Part shown: piece by piece, positions 1 to 10,881 of the stretch
How the letters are laid out: every line of letters begins with the position of its first letter
Numbering within the stretch: the stretch's first letter is position 1
Assembly: GCA_019321725.1 (NCBI GenBank)
Contig: CM033108.1
Location: forward strand, 11,798,060 to 11,862,059
Direction of reading: 5' to 3'
Length of the DNA stretch: 64,000 nucleotides
Origin: Paulownia fortunei
Taxonomy: Eukaryota; Streptophyta; Magnoliopsida; Lamiales; Paulowniaceae
Notes under the pieces: generated by a model
Seen by the model: the letters and a program-made list of their open reading frames with translations, nothing else
Databases searched by the model: none
Told to the model about the DNA's origin: nothing
Translations under genes and position numbers: made by a program

Positions 1-304
1 TACTTTCTATAAACTTTTCGGTGATACCTTTCGAACTCCTAAGGCTACCACGTGTAACCTAACACTATTCACTATATTGATACCTCAATTTCTTCTTATC
101 TCAATACAAAATCAACCACTTAGGTTAGGAGATTCGATAATCAATACCGTGCGAGAGCTTCAAAATTAAGTTTTTAATGATTAAAAATGCCGTATAAAAT
201 AAAATGAATTATATGACGTCATATCAATGCAAATAGCACGCAATTAACATGTAATGCATGAATCATATTTGGCCATGTGAGTAGTAAGTGGCTCGGGTAT
301 CACA
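1..304 (+). mobile_element. 3' end of a T-family long terminal repeat (copy T1)
   Basis: The first 304 bases match the last ~300 bases of three complete copies elsewhere in the window (ending at 37395, 42099 and 56982), including the final stretch ending in GGGTATCACA. The left part lies outside the window. The repeat ends in CA and abuts an integrase relic at once, so it appears to have inserted into, or recombined within, an Athila/Tat-like pol. The target duplication cannot be checked because the left end is missing. Confidence 0.85.
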
Positions 305-625
305 AATGATGCATATGAGAATTCTAAAATTTATAAAGCAAGAATAAAAGATTTTAATGATAATAAATTTTCAAGAAAAATATTTGAGGTTGATCAAAAG
401 ATTTTGCTTTATAATTATGGATTGCATTTGTTTCCTGAAAATTTGAGATCAAGGTGGAGTGGTCCTTTTGTTGTAAAAAAAGTATATCCTTACGGGGCGA
501 TTGACATTGACAATCCTAGAAATGGTAATTTATTCAAAGTAAATGGATAAAGAGTTAAACCATTTCTAGAAAATCAATTTTCACAAGAGGAAATTCTTTT
601 TCTTTATAACCTTTGTTATGATTAG
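305..625 (+). pseudogene. Athila/Tat-like Ty3/gypsy integrase C-terminal fragment
   Basis: Plus-strand translation gives the C-terminal tail of a plant Athila/Tat-type integrase. It has the segment LHLFPENLRSRWSGPF (about 425-475), then a Tyr-Gly-Ala-Ile stretch and FKVNG near 535-547. This tail follows the catalytic core and precedes the 3' noncoding region in these elements. One in-frame TAA replaces the usual Gln after FKVNG, and the frame then runs to a TAG at 623-625. The catalytic core is absent, because the fragment starts directly after the T1 LTR. The family assignment rests on recognising the conserved RSRWSGPF and FKVNG blocks. Confidence 0.85.
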
Positions 626-904
626 TGTTGTATATACTCATTTTTTCTATCTTTATTTATTTTGAAAGATTTTTTTTCTTTTATATTTTTTCTTTTCCTG
701 ATTAAGTGGCGGATAACGGTACTCCGTGGCTATTAATGTCGAACTTGTTAGTTTTCCAAACAACTAAAATTTGTGTATAAATTTTCTTTGCTTTTCTCAT
801 TCTCTTTTCTTGTTCTTTTCAAAATGGGTGATATTTTTCTAACTTTGAATAAGTGATTTCCTTTTTTTCCTAAAAATGCAATTTTGAAAATTTATAAAAT
901 CAGG
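626..904. other. Retroelement 3' noncoding sequence
   Basis: T-rich sequence directly downstream of the integrase stop. I see no reading frame or repeat that I recognise. By position it belongs to the internal 3' region of the Athila/Tat-like element. Confidence 0.4.
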
Positions 905-1290
905 ATTGAAAGATTGAGGATGCTTATACATAAGGGCATCCCGAAGGACATACGATGGATAATTGAAGCAAAGGTTGCAGGTGAGTTTTCACATGAGTTT
1001 CCAGATTTGCTTGCTAGATGCATGCCCGGTTTTGGTAAAAGCACATATTAAAAAAAATGAAGGGCAAAAAAAATAAAAGTTTGTCACAATTGTGCTAGAT
1101 GGACTTGCAACACAAAGTATCATTCTTTAAGAATGGTCTCTAAAAATTAAGAAGATAAACTTAAATTCATTATGGATGGACTGAGTAAGGAGGCTTTAGA
1201 TCACATTATATTATGGTATAATGTGCAATTCTTGATTTATGGGATTGTTTTTGAAATGAATATGAGCTTTATAGTTTTGGGAATCTGACA
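905..1290 (+). pseudogene. Unrecognised coding-like relic between integrase and LOG copy
   Basis: From about 905 one plus frame reads without stops for roughly 40 codons (GIPKDIRWIIEAKVAGEF, then ARCMPGFGK) and ends at TAA near 1049. After an A-rich stretch with a likely 1-base shift, another frame reads CHNCARWTC (about 1083-1110) and later KFIMDGLSKEALDHIILW, with one internal stop. The amino-acid composition and the Cys-x-x-Cys pair look protein-like rather than random. The position, after integrase and before the 3' LTR, is where some Athila/Tat elements carry an extra or envelope-like reading frame. I do not recognise the family and assign no function. Confidence 0.4.
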
Positions 1291-1583
1291 TTAAAAGACC
1301 CTATTTTCCAGTTTATAAGAAAACTAGATGAGAAGCATATCCTCGACCTATAGAGGGTACTTAAGCCGTTACTAGAAGTAAAACCAGAGGAAGATGTAAG
1401 CCACAATCACAACTACATGTACATTTATGTGTAAGTAGGTAAATTTCAAATTTTGTGTGTCCTTATTTTCACCCTTTTTGACAAAAGAAAAGGACATGCA
1501 ATAAATCCATTCCCTGTTCACACCTCAATAAATATCATCGTACTCACTCTATTTTTGCACGACTTATTTTCAAAAAGAAAAAA

Positions 1584-2132
1584 ATGGAAGTTTCTTCAAC
1601 TCACAAATTTAATTGCATTTGTGTTTTTTGTGGATCCAATCTAAGAAAAAATGGTGAGTTTATAGGGGCATCCAATAATCTTGGTAGAACTTTAGCAGAA
1701 AGAAAAATTTATTTAGTGTATGGGAGAGGCAGTTTGGGGTTAATAGGGAGTGTTGTTATTTCTGCTTATGTAGGAGATGTCAAAGTTTTGGGAGTTATCC
1801 CAAAATCTTTAACAATACAGAATATCACAGGTATGACCATTGGAGATGAGCTAAAAGTATCACATATTCAAGACAAAATGCCTAACATGTTAAACAATGT
1901 GGATGCATTCATCATTCTACCTGGTGGTTTTGGTACACTGGAAGAATTATTCCAAGTTGTCTCTTGGGCACAACTCAACATTCATCAAAAACCTATAGGT
2001 ATTCTTAATGTTAATGGTTTTTATGATGGTTTGCTATCTTTTGTAGATCATGCTGTGAAAAAAGATTTTATTTCACCGTCTACGAGAATAATCCTCATTT
2101 CTGCTCCAACACCTAACCAGCTGATTGATTAA
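1584..2132 (+). pseudogene. LOG-like: Intronless LOG-like copy (cytokinin riboside 5'-monophosphate phosphoribohydrolase), truncated
   Basis: LOG enzymes hydrolyse cytokinin nucleotides to free active cytokinin and ribose 5-phosphate in the plant cytosol. The 182-residue frame has the family fold from start to near end: FCGS at 15-18, LVYGRGSLGLIG at 44-55, VIPK at 71-74, the signature PGGFGTLEE at 113-121, and SFVDHAVKKDFISP at 152-165. The usual length is about 210-230 residues. Here TAA stops it after Leu-Ile-Asp, while family-like sequence (LLAYVPEPDP) continues in frame to a TGA at 2181-2183. Two key positions differ. The first loop reads YGRGS where the family has YGGGS, and Lys98 stands where the family has the conserved Arg before the Lys of its xRK motif. 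Known plant LOG genes have several introns; this copy has none, so it is probably a retrocopy. It lies between the integrase tail and the 3' LTR of an Athila/Tat-like element. Activity is unlikely but not excluded. Confidence 0.9.
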
Positions 2133-2183
2133 CTTCTAGCATATGTGCCAGAACCTGACCCAACCTTGGCCAATGTGGATTGA

Positions 2184-3903
2184 TCCAACATGAACAATGG
2201 TTAAAAACAGAAATTGCATTTATTCTTAGTTTGTGATACTTATTGTTAATGGTTTCATCTAATAGTATGTGTTTTTTTTTGTTGTTTCAATTTTATTTTT
2301 TTAGCCATACTTCAAGTGATATCTTTCAAACTCTACTTTCCTATCTATTTCTGACATTGGGGACAATATCTCGATTATGTTGGGGGGAGGGATAATTTAT
2401 ATCATGACTTGTGTGTTCAATGTGTGTTTTTTTAGTATTTTAAAAAAATATCAAACGTGTTTTCTGATGGGTCCATTGAAATCATGAAAAATAGTAGCGG
2501 AGTAAAGAGTAATTGTAACACTCTTGAGACGCATTCCTATTTTTTGAATAACATGGAAAGTTTGTGAAGTTTTTAACAAATATTTGTGAATTACCAATTG
2601 TTTTTATTTATTTTTTAGTCGTAGAGGTTTTTCCAACTTCAATGATTAAAATTAAGCATGAATAATGTGGTTTGATTGATGATGGGTGTTGTTTCGGACT
2701 TTGATGTTGTTATTTGGTTAATATATTTTTGCGATAATTATATTCAATTTTTTTTGCAGAAATAGTTATGTTATTCAATGTGAAGACAATCATGTCAAAA
2801 ATAGGAAGTTCTTATGCCCTTGTTCTATTCATCAGTTGGATCTTCTTCAAAATGTAGGAGTTGAGTATTAGAACTTTTACTTTTGGTTTGTCGAGGTGAA
2901 CAACTAATAGTGGATCATTAGAAAAATGATTAAGACATTAGGCTTTCTAGCGCCATTGCCAAATCAGTTTGTTCCCCATATGATGTTTCGAGAGAACATC
3001 CCTCTCGTGAACCACTTGGATCCTTTCAATCAATATTTTATAAGCATATCTTTTTACCTAGCCTAAATACATTATTATCCAACCCTTGTTCTAAAAATGA
3101 TTGGAGTTTAAGAGACATTCCATTGACAACGTGAACTTACAAAAGAAATTCAGGTTAGAATAGAAGATATGTGTGGGGAGTTTATCTTCAAAAAAAAATA
3201 AAAATAATAATAATAATAAAAAATAGAAAGAAAGAAAATTGCAAAGTGCTATGAGTTGCAACTAAAAATGAGATGTTGCAAGATGAATAAGAAGGGTCAA
3301 ATTCAAAAATAATAAACTCTATGTCTCTAATTCCCTAAGTTTTTAGAACCTTTGTTACGTCTTATCCTTTTATTTCTTAGCTACATCACTACCCTTTGGC
3401 ACCATTACAACCTTTATTGAAGACCTTTTGATTTCGTGTGATGCATTTAGTATAGAAGAGATTTTCACTAAAGGAAGAGCCTATGATGTTTAACTTTTCT
3501 GTTAGAGATTGGGTGATGGTTTTTGTAAGGTCTTATGAGAATTCACTTATTTGAAGCATGCATAGTTTCATTACTATTGACATTAGCTATCCACACACAC
3601 ACTTGGGTATGCTTATTGTGAAATGTATTGACTTTTGAATGACTAAGAGTTAAAGTCAACACTTGTTTGATTTTATTTCCGTATTACTTTGTTGCTTCAT
3701 GAGAATAAAAGTTGCAAGATAGTTATTATAGGTGTTTGTGGGTATCACAACTGGAAACCTTCACGAGACTATAACTTGTCCTCTGTGGGCCACCTAGGGG
3801 TTTAAAGGCTTGTTGTATATGCTAAATGCAATCGTGATTTCCTACGAAAGTGGATTAGTTTAGGTTTGTTTTAGGCTAGCTCGAAGACAAGCAATGGTTA
3901 AGT
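2184..3903. other. Internal 3' noncoding region of Athila/Tat-like element
   Basis: A purine run (TTGGGGGGAGGGAT near 2378-2393) of the sort found after pol in Athila-type elements begins this stretch. Sequence from about 3160 to 3540 closely resembles 11750-12160, including the shared CCATTACAAC and GAAGACCTTTTGATT words, so both are copies of the same element region. No convincing reading frame is present. Confidence 0.6.
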
Positions 3904-3913
3904 GCGGGGGAAT
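3904..3913 (+). other. Polypurine tract before 3' LTR
   Basis: AGTGCGGGGGAA stands directly before the LTR start TGATAAGTGC. It is preceded by GCTCGAAGACAAGCAATGG, a degenerate form of the conserved word found before the polypurine tract in plant Athila/Tat elements. Priming of plus-strand DNA synthesis is the expected role. Confidence 0.7.
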
Positions 3914-3914
3914 T

Positions 3915-5528
3915 TGATAAGTGCATATTTTGATATATTTTTATATCAAATCCTTTATACTTTTCTTGCTTTATTCTTGTTAATATTATTATTTTATTAA
4001 TATTTTTTTAGGGAATAAATGAAAGCATGTTTCAGGACTTGTACAACTTTTGTATTTTGATAATAACTTCATGATTAAAACCCTATGGACCTGAAGTTTG
4101 TTTAATTTGAAAGACAAGAGATAGAAGTATAACTTTTATGTTGGAAGATTAGCCCAATTTAGTCTTAATTATAGTATAAAATTTATCCAAATAGTTGCAC
4201 AAAATGGATCACCAAAATTCGGATAAGAGTTCAACCCAATATTGACTTATTTGACTAATTGGGTCATATCTCTTAAGCCCAAATTTATTTTGGGCTGCAA
4301 TTTGGATATGTTATATACAAGAGGTAAGTAAACAAGTTTGCAGAAGACAAGATGGTAAGAAAATGTGTCAAAATGGTAAAAACATAGGCTTCAAATTGCT
4401 ACTACTGTTAAAGGATGGGTCTTGGACATGATTTAGTAATTTGACCATATCTCCTTCATCCGACTGCCAAATTTGACAAATGAAATATGAAACTATATCA
4501 TTACCAAATGATCTACAATTTTGTTTTTTACGCATCTTCAAAATTTAGCAGTATCTAACCAGAAAATGTAATTCAATTTGATAGGTGAGGACTTGGTGTA
4601 ACAACTTACCAACTATTGACAATTAGCATACCACTTGATTAACCCCTCCATTATTTGTTTGACCTCTACTTTACTCCAAGTACTATAAATAGGCCATGTA
4701 TTAAGCTTGTAAGAGAGGGGGAGAGGGTAGAGGGTTTCTTTAGGCTAAGTTTTCTAGTTTGTATGTTTTCTAGTAACGTAATTTTTGTAGTAGTAATATA
4801 AATGCATTCTCTAGTTTCTCTTATATTTTTAGTCTTTGATACTTTTATTATGTCTTTCTAAATTTTATTTTGTTGAGAAAAAAGGGTGAACCTCTTGATG
4901 GAGGAAGAGGAATGGTTATAAGGGTAGAAAATATTTAAGTATGTTGTATTAGTATTTTATGTTTTGATCTAAACCATATTTGTTTTGTGGTGATTATTGA
5001 TTTATGTATCTCTAATGACACAAAAAATACTTGAGTTCATTTAACTTATTATACGGTTTTACCGCACCGATTGCTAATGTAAAACCTTGATTTGTTATTG
5101 ACGAAGGTGTGCACATAAATGCTTGATCTCATAAATAAGTGTTGGCGTTAAGAGATAATTTGCAATAGTAAGACAATATCGTGATTACCTTATTGCATGA
5201 GTTATTTGTTGCATGAGTTATTTGATAATATCTTCCCATTGGAACCTTCATTATGTATGGATTCCAATTGTGGCAATTAATAGAGGTAAAAAGAATAAAT
5301 AATTGTTTGTCTCTCCAAAACTCAAGAATGGATCCCTAATCCTCAATACTTTTATTACTTTGGTTCTTCTTTAATTACAACATATATTAATTGTTCATAT
5401 ATTTTGATTCACATAAATTCTATTTTTTTTAGAAATTTAAATTTGAATTCTTCAAACAACTTTCCCGTGCATCGACTTCGGACTCACGAGAAATTTATTA
5501 ATTAATACAACCTGCACTTGAGTTTGCA
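3915..5528 (+). mobile_element. 3' LTR of Athila/Tat-like element (approximate right end)
   Basis: It starts TGATAAGTGCATATTTTG right after the polypurine tract. A promoter-like CTATAAATAG lies inside at 4683. Near the right end the sequence reads CCCGTGCATCGACTTCGG and then CCTGCACTTGAG, a decayed form of the LTR-end block of plant Athila/Tat elements (GTGGATCGACCC followed by GCACTTG). The end is set at the next CA (5528) and is uncertain by tens of bases. No second copy of this LTR is visible in the window. Confidence 0.65.
4684..4692 (+). promoter_or_regulatory. TATA box of the 3915-5528 LTR
   Basis: TATAAATAG in a pyrimidine/AT context, followed about 30 bases on by a purine-rich GAGAGGGGGAGAGGG stretch, fits the U3/R boundary of a plant gypsy LTR. 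It is a sequence match only; no transcript evidence is available. Confidence 0.5.
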
Positions 5529-6344
5529 AACTTAAAGTTGTAGCAATTTGCATGTTAAATTATAGACAAGATAATGGTACCATGTACTTAAGTTTGATTT
5601 ATGTAAATAGTGTGTATGATAAAATAAAAGAACAAATGACTTTTAAGTTATTTTCTCAGTTTAACCAAAAAGGGAACTTTTTATTAACTCTAGTAATGAT
5701 AATATATTAACATTTCTTTACTTAACTATATTAAATTATTTGGGGCTCTATAGTTAAGTTAAGGAGTGTTACAATGCATTCACAATGCACATAGAATATC
5801 CATAATAAAATAGTTTAGGCTCCCTAAGCATCCACTCTAGCATACATGCCTAATTTATACATCATATGTAATAAATTCAAAGCATGAAAAGTTACCCTAT
5901 TATATGCCGATTTTTCAATTTGGATTAAATAATTTTGGATTTCATAAAAATACCTTTTTATTAATTTTAAATTAACAATAAATTTTAAGAATTGAATAAG
6001 TCAAAAACCTGTGTAACAATCACACAATGGAATGAAAAAAGAAAAACAGCCTGGTGAGAACCAGTGGCGCGGTGAAGCCTAGACCTGCTGTCGGTGGCCC
6101 ATCAGAAAAATTTCCAATGATGTTAACGACCCACGCCGTGGTGCCAAGATTTTTGTAAGCAATGCGCCACTACAATTGCTACTTTTGTTAGCCTCATGCC
6201 GCAGCGCCTGTTCACGATTACTACAATAACAAACGTGAAACTGGCTCATTTTTTCTTCCAACATCAATTTTTTTTCATTTAGTTCCAATTTTAACATTTA
6301 AAATACTTTATCCCTAACCATAATTCATATAAATAATTTTTATC
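5529..6344. other. No recognisable gene
   Basis: AT-rich sequence with one island of higher GC (about 6050-6210). No frame with recognisable protein similarity was found on either strand. It separates the LTR from the next gypsy pol, whose gag and protease N-terminus are missing. Confidence 0.4.
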
Positions 6345-7817
6345 ATGAAGAGGCTGGGTAGAGTACCTAATATTGTTGAGGTCAGTTACAATGTGATAAT
6401 CCCTTCTGGAGATTCAAAACAAACTAACTATGTTTTAAGAGATTGTGCTATTCCCATTGAAAATAGAAAACTCTATGCTGATTTAATTATATTGGCCATG
6501 GATGACTATGATATGATTTTGGGTATGGATTGGTTGTCAAAGTATCGTGCTACAATAGATTGTCTAAGAAAGATAGTAACTTTTCAACCTCTTAGTGAGG
6601 AACCATTCACCTTTATTGGAATCGTACAAAGTTTTAAATTCCCAATTATATCAACATTAAGAGCATAAAGATTATTAGATAGTGGTTGTGAATGATATTT
6701 GGCGAGTGTTATGAGTATTGAAGAACAACACCATCCTATCCTTAGTGAAGTGCCAGTTGTTCAAGAATATCCAAAAGTATTTTCTGATGATCTTCCTGGA
6801 TTACCCCCACACCATGAGATAGAGTTTGTCATTGAACTAAATCCAAGAACACATCCAATATCTAAAGCTTCATACCGAATGGCACCAACTGAGTTGAAAT
6901 AATTGAAGATACAAATACAGGAATTATTAGATAAAGGTTTTATCAGACCTAGCTTTTCACCATGGGGTGCACCGGTTCTATTTGTGTGTAAGAAGGATGG
7001 TACAATGCGACTGTGTATAGACTACCGAGATTTAAATAAAGTTACAATCAAGAATAAGTGTTCTTTGCCTAGAATAGAAGACTTATTTGATCAGCTCCAA
7101 GGTGCATCTATATTTTCAAAAATTGATCTGCGATCTGGGTAACATCAATTGAAAATAAAAGAGGATGATGTCACCAAGACAACATTTAACACGAGATATG
7201 GACATTATGAATTTTTGGTGATACCATTTGGGTTGACAAATGCTCCAACAGCTTTTATGGATTTGATGAATAGGGTATTTAAAAATTTTCTTGATAGATT
7301 TGTTATTGTGTTTATTGATAATATCCTGATTTACTCTAGCACAAAAGAAGAGCATGGTGAACATCTAAGAATGGTTTTAGAGGTTTTGAAAGAAAAATAA
7401 CTATATGCTAAATTTAAGAAACGTGAATTTTGAATTGATCGAGTGGTATTTCTGGGACATGTAATATTAGGAATATGAATATCTGTAGATCCAAGTAAAG
7501 TAGAAGCTACTGATAGTTGGTTACAACTTACTAATCCTTCAGAAGTACGAAGTTTCTGGGTTTAGCTGGATATTACTGTAGATTTGTGAAAGGATTCTCT
7601 AAGATAACTTCTCCTTTGACACAATTAACTAGAAAATGCATGACATTTAAATGGATAGATGCTTGTGAGAAAAGTTTTCAGGAATTGAAGAAGAGGTTAA
7701 CTTTCGCTCCTATTCTTTCTATTCCATCAGGTACTGGATGCTTTGTGGTTTATAGTGATGCTTCAAAAAATGGGTTGGGATGTGTATTGATGTAAAATGG
7801 TAAAGTAGTTTCATATG
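6345..7817 (+). pseudogene. Tekay-like Ty3/gypsy pol, left part: protease tail, RT and start of RNase H
   Basis: The order is: protease C-terminal region with YADLIILAMDDYDMILGMDWL (6345-6668), linker with the DLPGLPP block (about 6790), reverse transcriptase (about 6840-7420) and the RT-RNase H joint ending in the YSDASKNGLGCVLM block (about 7750). RT motifs present include [16 protein letters not shown] and [12 protein letters not shown]. The catalytic FxDD motif reads FIDN, with Asn at 7320-7322 replacing the second Asp. Breaks: TAA at 6901, TAA after RSG (7141) where the family has Tyr, TAA at 7398 and TGA near 7433 (likely Gln and Trp codons), and a 1-base loss near 7555 in the SFLGLAGYY block. 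The protease active-site Asp lies upstream and is not found. It is interrupted at 7818. Confidence 0.92.
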
Positions 7818-10012
7818 TGTAATGCCCAATTCTCTCCTACATAGCTAATAATAAGTATCTTGCATGAATATGCATCTAATCAATGTGTATTATTGAATTA
7901 TGGCATACAAATAGCATGATTGCACGAACTTGAATAATTGTTATTATATGCTCTAGTTATGCTTTAACATGCACTAGTACATGAAATATGAGATCAAACT
8001 TTTGTTTCTTGATTTAACATATTCCTTAAGTGCCTTTATGCAGTGAAAAGCTCGGTATCTCGGTTAATGAAGATTGATGTGTTGAATGGCCATGAAATGA
8101 ATTATTTGTATTGCTCCATACTAGTTATATGCTAAAGTGATTAATTGCCTAAATATTTACTTGAAATATGTTATATTTGGCTAAAAACTAAAAGTATGCA
8201 AAATGGTGCAATTTGATTGGTTGGTTGATTAGGTTGCATAAAACAATTCTAAACCGCATTGCACTTGATTATAACACCAAAGAATCAATTTTTATCATCT
8301 CCTTTGCCCATGAATGTGTCTTTTGGAATGAGAATACACCAAGCATGATGCAACCAATCATCACCCTCCACTTACCTCTCTTTGAGAGGTCAAAGAAATC
8401 ATTTTCATCCATATTTCTTGTGGAAGCACCTAAAAAATAACCATCCCTCATTCTCCTAAGTTTTTCCCAAATTTCTACACTCTCATACTCACAAAAATTG
8501 AATTCAATCCATAGGAATTCATAGAACACAAACTAGAATAAGTTCCACCCCTTTTAAGCTTGAAAATTGTTGATTTTAAAGCTTAATTCCAACTTAATCA
8601 AGGTATATTCTTTTTCAATGTTTGTTATGATGAATTTGTAGTATCTTGGATGGTTACATGTTTTAGTATGTTTTTGTATGATTGAAAACTTAAGTAAGTT
8701 ACACTTGAAGCCAAAAAAACTAAGCTAGTTAAGCTAATTTTTAGCAAAATTGATAGTCTTGTGAAATTGTTTAATTTACTTATTCCTATTGATTTTGTAA
8801 TGCTTATATTGTGTTGGGAAGTTTCTTTGAATGATTGAAAACAATAGCAATTAGTTTGCTTAATTGAAGGGTACAATCAATTTAAGTTAGAACTGAATTT
8901 ACGTCATGTTAATTTGGATTGTGTGCATGTTTTAGGGGCTGCTCTAATAATTATGTTTGAATTATTAGTTATTTAATGGCTGCCCTAATGTTTAATGTCT
9001 TGAATTAGTAGTAAAATATGGAGTATGTATTGTTTTTAAGGTTATGTAATTGATATGAAATTGTTTACAAAAGATTGAAAAGTGTATATGAACTTTAACC
9101 ATAATAGACTAAATGAGTTAAGAAAAGAAATTAAATGGTACATGATTTGATTATGTTAGGCCTTTAACACATCCTATCTTCCAAAGATATTGGTCTTTTC
9201 ACTTGTCACAAAGTGGACTTGAGGTAAGTTAAAGCTTTCATTTGCTGTAATGTTGTTTATGTTTTAATGTGATTGTTATTATTTGTCAAATGATGTAATG
9301 TTTGATGCATTTATGGTTCATGAAGTATGACACTATTAAGAATATATTGAGGTTTTTAAAAAGGAAGTATGGTACTTGATTGATGGTCGGGTAGACAAGG
9401 GACGCGGGAGGGACCGGCGTACCCAACAATTGGTGGCAAATACTTGAGGTTAAAAAATTGATATAGGAAAGCCACAATGAATGTGATAGAATACGGCTAA
9501 TACCTGAGGTTGAAAGACCAAGTATGGAAACCCCGTATTAGTTCTCTTATTGGCCAATCATTATGAATAGGTTCCGGAAATCATGGTTTATCACTATTAG
9601 TTAGGTACCACACTTCAAGGGCCCTAAAGAATGATTTCTAAAAGAAAGTTATTAAATTGAATATTGCATTTAATCATTTATGTGATTGGTATGTACGTTA
9701 TTTGTTATTGCATCAGTTTCACCTTACTGAGCCTTTAACTTATTAGATTCATATGATGCAGGTGGAAATGTACAGGTTTATAGGTTGACTGAGTCTTTAG
9801 AGCGGCCGGACAGAGATTTGTTCATATGCTATGCTTCGAGTTGTTTTGTTGTTTATTTTGAAAACTCTGTTTTGTTTTTAATAAGCCGCTCTGTTATGGT
9901 TTTGTAAACATATGTACTCAGTTTTGATATATGTATATGGTGTGTTTAAAATGATTCAAGTTCTTTCTCTTATAGCTAAAAATGAGAACTTTTAATTAAA
10001 ACCATAACTCTA
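7818..10012 (+). mobile_element. ~2.2-kb LTR-like insertion in gypsy pol
   Basis: The pol reading frame breaks off at ATATG followed by TGTAATGCCC, an LTR-like TG start, and resumes near 10015 in RNase H. ATATG also occurs at 10013-10017, giving a possible 5-bp target duplication. Inside, the words CTTACTGAGC (9725) and ATGCAGGTGG (9760) resemble the R/U5 region of plant gypsy LTRs. Two doubts remain. The right end (CTCTA) does not finish in CA, and about 30 RNase H codons are missing at the junction, so a deletion accompanied or preceded the insertion. No coding relic is recognised inside; a solo LTR is the best explanation. Confidence 0.55.
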
Positions 10013-10881
10013 ATATGGATGATGGTGAACGATGTGAGATATATACTGATCACAAGAGTTTAAAATATTTCTTCACCCAAAAAGAGTTATATATGCGACA
10101 ACGAAGATGGTTGGAGTTAGTGAAAGATTATGATTTTGTTATCAACTATCATCCTGGTAAGGCTAATATTGTGGCTGATGCATTGAGCAGGAAATCAACA
10201 CAAAATACTGCAGTTTTAGCTTTGACTCAGAAACCAGAGTTAATTGAACTACAGAAAATAGATGTAGAATTGTACAACAGGGATTAGTAGAGGCCAAATT
10301 TGCAGCTTTGACACTCCAACTGACTTTGATTGATAGAATTCAATAGGGACAACAAGTTGATGAATATGTTACTAAAATGATGAAAGATATGGCTTCAGAA
10401 AAGTTTTTTGATTTTTAGATGTTAGAGAATGGTATCTTGCAGTTCTGAAAAAGGTTATATGTGCCTAATGTGGACAACATTTGGGAGGATATTTTGGCAG
10501 AAGCACATTCAACGCCATATTCAGTGCATCCAGGAGCTACTAAAATGTATAGAGATTTGATAACGCATTATTGGTGGCCAGATATGAAAAGAGATGTTGC
10601 TCAATTTGTAGAACGATGTTTGATATGTCAACAAATAAAGGCAGAACATCAAAGACTAGCAGGAATCTTGCAACCTTTATTTATTCCAGAATGGAAATGG
10701 GAAAGAATTACTATGGATTTCATATCGGGATTACCTAAAACAGTTAAAGGTCATGATGCTATTTAGGTTATCATTGACAGGCTAACTAAATCTGCACATT
10801 TTCTTCCAATATCTTCCACCTATTCCACGGACCGTTATGCACAGATATATATATATATATATACAGGAAGTGGTTAGACTT
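10013..10881 (+). pseudogene. Tekay-like Ty3/gypsy pol, right part: RNase H and integrase N-terminal half
   Basis: This is a direct continuation of the pol at 6345-7817. RNase H resumes at [16 protein letters not shown] (10023 on) and runs through [14 protein letters not shown] and ADALSRK (10180). The integrase zinc-binding region follows, with His residues in AHSTPYSVHPG and the Cys pair CLICQ (about 10500-10630), then the core start WERITMDFISGLPK with the first catalytic Asp (about 10700-10735), and DRLTKSAHF. Stops occur at 10285-10287 and 10763-10765, with others between 10340 and 10450. A TA microsatellite expansion sits in frame between GCACAG and CAGGAAGTGG. The T2 LTR starts at 10882 and removes the remainder from view. 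Confidence 0.9.
10842..10862. repeat. (AT)n microsatellite inside integrase frame
   Basis: About ten AT units lie within the integrase reading frame between Ala-Gln and Gln-Glu-Val-Val. The expansion keeps the frame, adding alternating Ile-Tyr codons. Confidence 0.8.

Noticed and set aside
6079..6297. Minus-strand 72-codon frame in the GC-richer island
   Set aside because: No recognisable motif, and no support from its neighbours.
7116..7364. Minus-strand frame of 82 codons
   Set aside because: It is the antisense shadow of the gypsy RT on the plus strand.
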